Shown piece by piece: positions 1 through 6,014 of a stretch of DNA of 7,345 nucleotides; positions within the stretch are counted from its first letter, which is position 1, and each line of letters opens with the position of its first letter. The DNA is from Bacteroidota bacterium. GTDB taxonomy: Bacteria; Bacteroidota; Ignavibacteria; Kapaibacteriales; UBA2268. Made by a program: the position numbers and the translations under genes. The notes beneath the pieces were generated by a model. That model was not told the DNA's origin and searched no databases. It was given only the letters and a program-made list of their open reading frames with translations. The stretch covers positions 1 to 7,345 of the forward strand of contig JAFRQN010000256.1 of NCBI GenBank assembly GCA_017428585.1, given 5' to 3'.

Positions 1-680
1 ATTTCAAGCTGCTTTCTGTAATGCGCAACCCTTTCCGGTTTAGACATGTCTGGTTTGGGACCAGTCTTATAATCAACAATCTCTACCGTATCCTCATCTT
101 TTTCAACTAAGTCGATAACCCCCTGTAAAATGTATTCCGGAAGAACAAGATTGATCTCTTCTTCTGCTTTCCATACCCTCCCAAGTTCTTCCTTTCGATG
201 TCTGTAATATCTGATTACCTGGGATAGTGCATTTTCACTTTGCTCATCAGTCAAATGATATCCTGTCTGCTCTTGCATACTTCGATAGTTAAGCGCAAAC
301 CATTCTTTTATTACTTTCTCATTCACTTGATCCATATGACCATTGATTACGCACTTGTTCATATCCTCAAGAGTAGCATGTACTAAAGAGCCGACAGACG
401 TATGAAACATCTTGTTCTGTGCAAATCCATACTCTTTATAGTATTTGTACTGAGTCGGGCACCCATCATATAAACCGATATGTGATGTAAATGAATAAAC
501 ATGCTTATATTTAATCGACTTAATGTTTTCAAATTCTATTTTTTCTTTAAATTCCGAGCTCCCGGGAAGGTCACTGATCAATTTACCAAAGTACCGATCA
601 TCCTCCTTTTTTTTAGCCAGAACAAGAAGGTTTTGTGCCCTTGAAAATGCCACATAGTACAATCTCCAAAAATCAAAAAA
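1..680 (-). CDS. UvrD/Rep-family helicase with RecB-like nuclease domain, partial at both ends
   Basis: The minus-strand frame is open from about 716 to the left edge and encodes the C-terminal part of a superfamily 1 DNA helicase. At its upstream end it reads WRLYYVAFSRAQ, which is helicase motif VI (arginine finger region). Further on comes SFTSHIGLYDGCPTQYKYY, the usual entry to a fused PD-(D/E)XK nuclease domain. Next is GSLVHATLEDM, then GVIDLV and EIVDYKTG, which supply the catalytic Asp and the D/E-x-K residues of RecB-type nucleases. Such proteins unwind and degrade DNA in repair, recombination or phage defence. The C-terminus lies beyond base 1. Walker A and motifs Ia-V are absent because the gene is cut near 665-690. 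The first ATG in frame is at 410, inside the protein, so no genuine start is present. GC is near 40%, higher than in the following genes. The family call is strong. The exact role (repair or defence) cannot be told. Confidence 0.85.
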
Positions 681-857
681 CTTGATAATGTATATACTAA
701 TTCTAATAATTACAATTCAGATTTTGAACAGATAAGTAATGATATATCAAATTCTCGTCAAAATGCAATAACCAAGGTTGTTTCAAATTGCAGTGAAGCT
801 ATTGTCGGAATAAATGTTACTGAAGTAATAGAACAAAGATATAGTGATTGGGGAGAT
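645..857 (+). pseudogene. 5' remnant of the HtrA protease gene upstream of its first ATG
   Basis: The frame of the protease continues open upstream of the ATG at 858 as far as a TGA at 642-644. From about 690 it reads as real HtrA sequence. ITKVVSNCSEAIVGINVTEV (768-827) corresponds to the strand that precedes the protease core in DegP/DegQ proteins. There is no ATG, GTG or TTG codon in this frame between 645 and 857. The native start, and the hydrophobic signal peptide or anchor expected about 30-50 residues earlier, are therefore missing. As the sequence stands, this stretch could only be translated as a continuation of something further upstream, and the stop at 642 prevents that. Confidence 0.75.
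660..690. other. Junction between two 5'-truncated coding sequences (chimera or rearrangement breakpoint)
   Basis: To the left, minus-strand helicase coding sequence is recognisable up to about base 668 (the W of WRLYYVAFSRAQ). To the right, plus-strand HtrA coding sequence is recognisable from about 690-740 onward. Both genes point away from this spot and both lack their 5' parts, and there is no intergenic region or promoter between them. GC falls from about 40% to about 30%. A short inverted repeat, ATCAA (672-676) and TTGAT (682-686), sits at the join. The exact breakpoint cannot be placed without the parent sequences. An assembly or amplification chimera is the simplest reading, and a true deletion, inversion or insertion is the alternative. 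Confidence 0.7.
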
Positions 858-1775
858 ATGTTTGAATATTTCTTCGGTGGTCGAAGCAGCCGTAGATATG
901 AAGTAAAAGGTTTAGGTTCTGGATTTATTATATCTCAAGATGGATATATTTTAACCAATCACCATGTTGCTGGAAATGCCTCAAAGATAATTATTACTTT
1001 GACTAACGGCGAAAAATATAATGCTGATATTATTGGCAGCGATATGGTTTCTGATGTTTGCTTGCTAAAAATTAATACTAATAAGAAATTGCCATATTTA
1101 AAATTTGCAAATTCTGATGATGTAATTGTTGGCGAGTGGGCTATTGCTTTCGGTAATCCATTTGGATTATTTGATATGAATACAAAGCCGTCTATCACTG
1201 TTGGTGTTATTTCAAATAAAAATGTTAGTTTCTTCCAAAGCGATAATAGAGATTATAGAGTTTATAAAGATATGCTTCAAACAGATGCTGCAATTAGCTC
1301 TGGTAATTCAGGAGGGCCTTTGCTAAATTCGCTGGGTGAAGTTATTGGAATGAATACTGTTATTTTTTCTACTGCTACCAACCAAAAAGGTGCTGGAAGT
1401 ATAGGTATTGGTTTTGCTGTTCCTATAAATAGAGTAAGAAATATAATAGATATAATAAAAAGTGGTAAAAAAATAGAACGCAATATTTATACAGGAATGG
1501 AAGTAGATGCTATTACACCTGAAATTGCACGTTACTATCAGCTTTCAAAGGATAATGGAATTTACGTAAATAGAATTTATCGTAATACTGCTGCTGATGA
1601 ATCTGGTATAGAGCCAGGCGATATAATCACTGCTATAAATGGCGAGCCTATAAATAATAGTGATAGTTTCTATATGGCTGTTGGTGATGCAATGGTAGGA
1701 GATAAACTTAAAGTAGAAGTATTGCGTGGAGAGAAAAAAAGCACTCATACCTTGGTAATAAGAAAGGAAAGATAA
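858..1775 (+). CDS. HtrA/DegP-type trypsin-like serine protease with one PDZ domain, 5'-truncated
   Basis: This encodes a periplasmic or envelope-facing serine protease/chaperone of the HtrA family, which degrades or refolds misfolded exported proteins. In the 305-residue product counted from the ATG at 858, the catalytic triad is complete. His36 lies in TNHHV, Asp66 in SDVCLL and Ser151 in GNSGGP. The chymotrypsin fold covers roughly residues 15-205 and a single PDZ domain covers about 215-302, with AADESGIEPGDIITAINGEP as its core. The ATG at 858 is only the first available start. Homology continues upstream to about 690, so the true N-terminus with signal peptide or anchor is lost at the junction near 680. 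If translated from 858 it would be cytoplasmic and lack the first strand of the fold. It ends 10 bases before hydF and probably shares that transcript. The family is certain. The exact member (DegP, DegQ or DegS-like) is not. Confidence 0.9.
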   Translation: MFEYFFGGRSSRRYEVKGLGSGFIISQDGYILTNHHVAGNASKIIITLTNGEKYNADIIGSDMVSDVCLLKINTNKKLPYLKFANSDDVIVGEWAIAFGNPFGLFDMNTKPSITVGVISNKNVSFFQSDNRDYRVYKDMLQTDAAISSGNSGGPLLNSLGEVIGMNTVIFSTATNQKGAGSIGIGFAVPINRVRNIIDIIKSGKKIERNIYTGMEVDAITPEIARYYQLSKDNGIYVNRIYRNTAADESGIEPGDIITAINGEPINNSDSFYMAVGDAMVGDKLKVEVLRGEKKSTHTLVIRKER

Positions 1776-1785
1776 TTAGTAAATT

Positions 1786-2976
1786 ATGGAAGTTGCTAAA
1801 TCTAACAGAAAACATATAGGATTATTTGGACGTACCAATGTTGGAAAGTCTACAATCTTCAATCTTATAACTGGTCAAGATATTTCGATTATCTCAAATA
1901 TAAAAGGTACAACAACCGATATTGTTGAAAAAACTTTAGAATTGTCTACATTAGGTCCTGTTGTGGTTTTTGATACAGCAGGACTTGATGACGAATCTAT
2001 ATTAGGTGAAGAACGCAGAAATAAAACTCACAAAGTTTTTGAACGCTGTGATATTGCCTGTATTATTGTTGAAGATAATCTATGGTCTGAACCAGAGGAT
2101 CAGTTGGTTGATAGTTTAAACAAAAACAAAATTCCGTTTATTTTAGTTTTTAATGAAAAAAATTTAGGTAGTTCTGCTGTTTTAAGAAATAAATTAAATA
2201 ACAGCAGTATGGTTTATAATTCTAATATATCACGTGATACTTTTTTAACTGAATTTACTGATTTAATAAAGAAAAAGTTAAATGTAGATTCTGAATCTGA
2301 AATAGGAATTTTTGATGATATTTTAAATTCAAAACAAACTTGTATTTTTGTAACTCCTATTGACAGCGGGGCTCCTAAAGGCAGGTTGATTATGCCGCAA
2401 GTTCAAGCATTACGTGCAGCACTCGATTTAGGTATTATTTCTCTTGTTGTTCAACCTAATGAGTTAGAAAATACATTAAATACTTTAAAATATAAACCTG
2501 ATCTTGTAGTATGTGATTCGCAGGCAGTAAAATTTGTTATTGAACATATACCAGAAGACATAAAAATAACAACATTTTCTATTTTATTTTCAAGACTTAA
2601 AGGCGGGTTATACGAAGAGTTGAAAGGTGCAAATACAATAGATTCTATATCGAAAACAGATAAAATTTTGATAGCTGAAGCATGTACCCATCATTCTCAA
2701 AAAGATGACATAGGAACTATAAAAATTCCTAATTTATTAAAAAAATATTTAGGATTCTCTCCTAATATTACTCATATACATGGACATGATTTTCCTAATG
2801 ATTTAGATACGTATAAATTAATTATTCATTGTGGTGCATGCATGTTGACGAGAAAGGAAAAATTAAATCGTATAGCTAAAGCTAAGCAGTCAGAAGTTGC
2901 CATAACTAATTATGGAATGGCAATATCTTACTTAAATGGTTATTTAAAAAGAACATCAGAAATATTTATAAAATAA
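1786..2976 (+). CDS. hydF: [FeFe]-hydrogenase H-cluster maturation GTPase HydF
   Basis: HydF is the scaffold on which the 2Fe subcluster of [FeFe] hydrogenase is assembled by the radical-SAM enzymes HydE and HydG and then handed to the apo-hydrogenase in the cytoplasm. The 396-residue length is typical. An N-terminal GTPase domain (about 8-165) has the P-loop GRTNVGKST (15-23), switch I GTTTD (41-45) and DTAG (63-66). A dimerisation domain follows, then the C-terminal cluster domain with C300-T-H302, a spacer of 46 residues, and HCGAC (348-352). This matches the family CxH-x(46-53)-HCxxC [4Fe-4S] motif. The end, AITNYGMAISYLNG (372-385), is also characteristic. The G4 motif that normally reads NKxD appears as NEKN (123-126), a visible departure. 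The ATG at 1786 has no Shine-Dalgarno sequence. hydE, hydG and the hydrogenase are not in the window. Identification is very secure. Confidence 0.96.
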   Translation: MEVAKSNRKHIGLFGRTNVGKSTIFNLITGQDISIISNIKGTTTDIVEKTLELSTLGPVVVFDTAGLDDESILGEERRNKTHKVFERCDIACIIVEDNLWSEPEDQLVDSLNKNKIPFILVFNEKNLGSSAVLRNKLNNSSMVYNSNISRDTFLTEFTDLIKKKLNVDSESEIGIFDDILNSKQTCIFVTPIDSGAPKGRLIMPQVQALRAALDLGIISLVVQPNELENTLNTLKYKPDLVVCDSQAVKFVIEHIPEDIKITTFSILFSRLKGGLYEELKGANTIDSISKTDKILIAEACTHHSQKDDIGTIKIPNLLKKYLGFSPNITHIHGHDFPNDLDTYKLIIHCGACMLTRKEKLNRIAKAKQSEVAITNYGMAISYLNGYLKRTSEIFIK

Positions 2977-2991
2977 TAAACTAATTATATT

Positions 2992-4146
2992 ATGTTTAAT
3001 GACTTTTGCCAAATAGATGAATTGTTTTCAGAAGATGAATTAATGATTCAAAATATTGTAAGAGATTTTACAAACAAAGAAATTATTCCTATAATAGGTG
3101 ATTGTTTTGAAAAATGTATTTTTCCTAAAGACTTAGTAAAAAAAATAGCTGATCTGGGAATATTGGGTATTGTTACTCCAGAGCAATATGGTGGTGCTGG
3201 AATGTCATATACTCATTATGGATTAGCTATGCAGGAATTAGAACGCGGCGATTCATCTATTCGTTCTTTCTGTTCTGTTCAAAATTCGCTTGTGATGTTT
3301 CCAATTCTTGAATATGGAACAGAAGACCAAAAGAACAAATGGCTTCCTAAATTAGCAACTGGAGAATGTATTGGTTGTTTTGGATTAACAGAGGCAGATG
3401 CTGGTTCTAATCCAGCAGAAATGCTAACAAACGCTGTTGAAACAGAAAATGGATACTTGTTAAATGGAAGCAAAATGTGGATTACAAACGGTTGTATTGC
3501 AGATATTGCCATTGTTTGGGCAAAATTAGATAATAAAGTAAGAGGTTTTATTGTTGAGAAAGGTACTCCAGGATTTTCAACAAATGAAATAAATCATAAA
3601 TTTTCTTTAAGAGCATCTGTTACTTCTGAATTAATTTTTAATAATTGTGAAGTGAAGAAAGAAAACATTTTGCTTTCAACTGGAATGCGTGCTCCATTAT
3701 CCTGTTTGACACGTGCAAGATATGGCATAGCTTGGGGAGTTATAGGTGCTGCTATGGGTATATATGAAAATACTCTGAAATATACAAAAGATAGAAAACA
3801 ATTTGGTCGTCCAATAGCTGGTTTCCAATTAACTCAAGATAAATTAGTTTGGATGCTTACTGAAATAATTAAAGCTCAATTATTGAATTGGCGTCTTGGA
3901 AAATTAATGGATAGCAATAATGCAACTCCAGCTAATGTATCTCTTGTGAAACGCAATAATTGTGAAATTGCATTAAAAATAGCAAGAGTTGCAAGAGAAT
4001 TGCATGGCGCCAACGGAATATCAAACGAATATGATATTATTAGACATTCATTAAATCTTGAATCTGTAAAGACTTACGAAGGCACTCATGAAATGCATAC
4101 TTTAATAGTAGGAAAGGAAATAACAGGGGAGAGTGCATTTGTTTAA
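2992..4146 (+). CDS. gcdH: Acyl-CoA dehydrogenase, glutaryl-CoA dehydrogenase type
   Basis: This is a 384-residue FAD enzyme of the acyl-CoA dehydrogenase family, expected to oxidise an acyl-CoA and pass electrons to an electron-transfer flavoprotein. It resembles glutaryl-CoA dehydrogenase, which converts glutaryl-CoA to crotonyl-CoA and CO2 in lysine and tryptophan breakdown. The stretch LERGDSSIRSFCSVQNSLVM (83-102) aligns with the human enzyme's substrate pocket. Arg91 matches Arg94, which binds the glutaryl carboxylate, and Glu84 matches Glu87. GCFGLTEADAGSNP (128-141), the FAD/substrate stretch WITN, FSLRAS and ARYGIAWGV, DRKQFGRP (267-274) and KRNNCEIALKIAR are also shared. TYEGTHEMH (361-369) gives the catalytic base Glu363, preceded by Tyr362. 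The gene starts 15 bases after hydF with no Shine-Dalgarno sequence and ends before a hairpin terminator. Substrate is inferred from these residues. Another dicarboxylyl- or short-chain acyl-CoA is possible. Confidence 0.88.
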   Translation: MFNDFCQIDELFSEDELMIQNIVRDFTNKEIIPIIGDCFEKCIFPKDLVKKIADLGILGIVTPEQYGGAGMSYTHYGLAMQELERGDSSIRSFCSVQNSLVMFPILEYGTEDQKNKWLPKLATGECIGCFGLTEADAGSNPAEMLTNAVETENGYLLNGSKMWITNGCIADIAIVWAKLDNKVRGFIVEKGTPGFSTNEINHKFSLRASVTSELIFNNCEVKKENILLSTGMRAPLSCLTRARYGIAWGVIGAAMGIYENTLKYTKDRKQFGRPIAGFQLTQDKLVWMLTEIIKAQLLNWRLGKLMDSNNATPANVSLVKRNNCEIALKIARVARELHGANGISNEYDIIRHSLNLESVKTYEGTHEMHTLIVGKEITGESAFV

Positions 4147-4171
4147 AATTCGATAAATAAATACAAATAAT

Positions 4172-4201
4172 AAAAAAGAGCATTTATAAATGCTCTTTTT
4201 T
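4172..4201. terminator. Bidirectional intrinsic terminator between gcdH-like gene and pyrG
   Basis: This is a perfect 15+15 base inverted repeat (4172-4186 and 4187-4201). The core GAGCATT/AATGCTC is flanked by an A-run on the left and a T-run on the right, so either strand gives a stem followed by U residues. It lies 25 bases after the plus-strand stop and 8 bases before the end of the convergent pyrG. It can therefore end both transcripts. Confidence 0.88.
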
Positions 4202-4209
4202 TATATTAT

Positions 4210-5847
4210 TTATTTGTTTTTTTCTAATGAATTTTCTAATGCCGCTTTTATAAAGTTTATAAACAATGGATGACCTGTAACAGCACGTGATTTTAATTCA
4301 GGATGGAATTGAACACCAACAAACCATTTATGTGTTGGAATTTCAATTATTTCTATTAAATTTCCATCAGGTGATGTACCTGCAAATGTAATTCCATTTT
4401 TTATAAATAAATCACGGTATTTGTTGTTAAATTCATATCTGTGTCTATGTCTTTCTTGTATTTCTAATTGATTATATGCTTTATAAGCAAATGTATTTTT
4501 ATCTGTAATTTTGCATGGATAAGCACCTAATCTCATCGTACCACCTTTTTCTTTTACATTCTTTTGATTATCCATTAAATCAATTACATATTCTTCTTCT
4601 TCATTTTCTTGTTGGCATTCTTTTGTATTAGCATTTTTTATATTGCAAACATTGCGTGCTATTTCTATACATGCACATTGCATACCTAAGCAAATTCCAA
4701 AGAATGGAATATTGTTTTCTCTAACATATTCAACTGTTAATATTTTACCTTCTATACCTCTATTTCCAAATCCAGGTCCTACAAGTACGCCGTCTAAATC
4801 TTTTAATTTATCTGCAATAGTATCTTTTGTTATATCTTCTGAATTAATTAATTGTACATTTACTTTGCAGTTATTGATTGAGCCTGCATGTATAAATGCT
4901 TCTAAAATACTTTTATAACTATCCTCGTAATCAGTATATTTTCCTATTAATCCTATATTTATGCTATATTTAGGTTTTTTGATTTTATTTACAAATTTTT
5001 CCCATTCTGTAATTTCTAAATTATTTAATGGAAGTCCCATCTTTTGGAGGATTGTTGCATCTAAATTGCTTTTATAGAAATTTAATGGAACCTCATAAAT
5101 TGTTGAATCTGCATCTGTAACATCAAATACAGAATTTTCTTCAACATTGCAAAACAAGCCTATTTTTTGTTTTATATCTTTATTCAGTTTCTTTTCGCAT
5201 CTGCATAATAATATATCTGGTCTTATTCCATATTGCATCAAAGTATGTACAGAATGCTGAGTAGGTTTTGTCTTTAATTCATGTGCAGCTTTGATATAAG
5301 GAACGTAGGTTAGATGTATATTAAGAACATCTTGAGAAGACATCTCATAACACATTTGACGTTGAGTTTCCAAAAATGGCATTGATTCTATATCGCCAAC
5401 AGTACCTCCGATTTCTATTAGAATAAAATCATATTCTCCATCATATAATTTTATTCGTCTTTTTATTTCGTTTGTAATATGAGGCACAACTTGAACTGTC
5501 TTGCCTAAATAGGAGCCTTTTCGTTCCTTTGATATTACTTCAAAATAAACTTGACCAGCAGAATGAGTATTTTTCTTATGCAAAGAAATTCCAAGAAATC
5601 TTTCATAATGTCCTAAGTCTAAATCTGTTTCAGCACCATCATCAGTTACAAACACCTCGCCATGCTGAGTTGGACTCATAGTTCCTGGATCAACATTTAG
5701 ATATGGATCAAATTTTTGTATTGTAACTGAATATCCACGTTGTTGAAGCAGATATCCTAAAGACGCTGAGGTTATACCTTTGCCTAATGAAGAAATAACT
5801 CCGCCTGTTATAAAAATATATTTCGAATGAGTAAGCTTGTTTTTCAT
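4210..5847 (-). CDS. pyrG: CTP synthase (glutamine-hydrolysing)
   Basis: It makes CTP from UTP, ATP and glutamine, the last step of de novo pyrimidine nucleotide synthesis, in the cytosol. The 545-residue length is normal. The N-terminal synthetase domain (about 8-275) contains GGVISSLGKGI (15-25), NVDPGTMSPTQHGEVFV, and TDLDLGHYERF with Asp77 and Glu145 as the metal ligands expected from the E. coli enzyme (offset 5). The C-terminal class I glutamine amidotransferase domain (about 295-540) has the triad Cys386 in GICLGMQ, with His515 and Glu517 in QFHPE. GPGFGNRGIEGKI (357-369) and the VIDLMDNQKN variant (421-430) resemble Bacteroidetes CTP synthases as I recall them. An acidic linker rich in Glu and Gln (about 411-419) precedes the latter. 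The ATG at 5847 is the only Met near the N-terminus and has no Shine-Dalgarno sequence. It is a single gene with its own promoter, convergent with the upstream operon. Confidence 0.98.
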   Translation of the reverse strand: MKNKLTHSKYIFITGGVISSLGKGITSASLGYLLQQRGYSVTIQKFDPYLNVDPGTMSPTQHGEVFVTDDGAETDLDLGHYERFLGISLHKKNTHSAGQVYFEVISKERKGSYLGKTVQVVPHITNEIKRRIKLYDGEYDFILIEIGGTVGDIESMPFLETQRQMCYEMSSQDVLNIHLTYVPYIKAAHELKTKPTQHSVHTLMQYGIRPDILLCRCEKKLNKDIKQKIGLFCNVEENSVFDVTDADSTIYEVPLNFYKSNLDATILQKMGLPLNNLEITEWEKFVNKIKKPKYSINIGLIGKYTDYEDSYKSILEAFIHAGSINNCKVNVQLINSEDITKDTIADKLKDLDGVLVGPGFGNRGIEGKILTVEYVRENNIPFFGICLGMQCACIEIARNVCNIKNANTKECQQENEEEEYVIDLMDNQKNVKEKGGTMRLGAYPCKITDKNTFAYKAYNQLEIQERHRHRYEFNNKYRDLFIKNGITFAGTSPDGNLIEIIEIPTHKWFVGVQFHPELKSRAVTGHPLFINFIKAALENSLEKNK

Positions 5848-5895
5848 AATATTTTAATAATATACAGAATACAAAATATTATATGTAAATAATAA

Positions 5896-5926
5896 CAAAA
5901 TTATGAATATTTTATATAATAACAAA
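5896..5926 (-). promoter_or_regulatory. Bacteroidetes-type promoter for pyrG
   Basis: Read on the minus strand, TTTG (5923-5926) is followed after 19 bases by TAATTTTG (5896-5903). This is an exact fit to the Bacteroidetes housekeeping-sigma consensus (-33 TTTG, -7 TAnnTTTG). Transcription would begin near 5889-5891, giving a leader of about 42-44 bases before the pyrG ATG at 5847. The leader is AT-rich, without a Shine-Dalgarno sequence, a long hairpin or a G-run at the start site. The region is very AT-rich, so a chance match is possible, but both elements and their spacing agree. Confidence 0.65.
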
Positions 5927-5955
5927 GTAAACTTTATTAACATATAATATAAAAA

Positions 5956-5979
5956 CAGATCCTCTGTTTTGAGGATCTG
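5956..5979 (-). terminator. Intrinsic terminator of gdhA
   Basis: CAGATCCTC (5956-5964) pairs perfectly with GAGGATCTG (5971-5979) across a 6-base loop. On the minus strand the stem is followed directly by a T-run (complement of the A5 at 5951-5955). It lies about 36 bases past the gdhA stop and upstream of the pyrG promoter, so it insulates pyrG from gdhA transcription. The plus strand also has CTTTT after the stem, but no plus-strand gene ends here. Confidence 0.88.
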
Positions 5980-6014
5980 CTTTTATATTTGAGTTTTTAG
6001 GTATGTCTTATTGA

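Larger units (their letters stand above)
5848..6014. other. Intergenic region between gdhA and pyrG
   Basis: These 167 bases between two minus-strand genes hold, from right to left, the gdhA terminator, an extremely AT-rich stretch with the pyrG promoter, and the pyrG leader. I see no small ORF, RNA gene or riboswitch in it. Confidence 0.7.

Noticed and set aside
959..1748. Minus-strand open frames opposite the HtrA gene (959-1198, 1277-1483, 1545-1748)
   Set aside because: They lie wholly opposite a strongly conserved protease with a complete triad, and their translations show no recognisable domain. They are shadow frames.
3279..3512. Minus-strand open frame opposite the acyl-CoA dehydrogenase
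   Set aside because: It lies fully inside conserved coding sequence on the other strand, with no start signal or family motif.
4172..4201. The 30-base perfect palindrome as an operator or mobile-element end
   Set aside because: Its A-run/GC core/T-run layout between two convergent stop codons is fully explained as a bidirectional terminator, and no second copy is seen.
4643..4918. Plus-strand 91-codon frame opposite pyrG
   Set aside because: It is antisense to the conserved amidotransferase domain and has no promoter or domain evidence.
5848..5900. Possible reiterative-transcription control of pyrG as in Gram-positive bacteria
   Set aside because: That mechanism needs a G-run at the transcript start. 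The predicted start region here is all A and T, and no attenuator hairpin is present in the leader.
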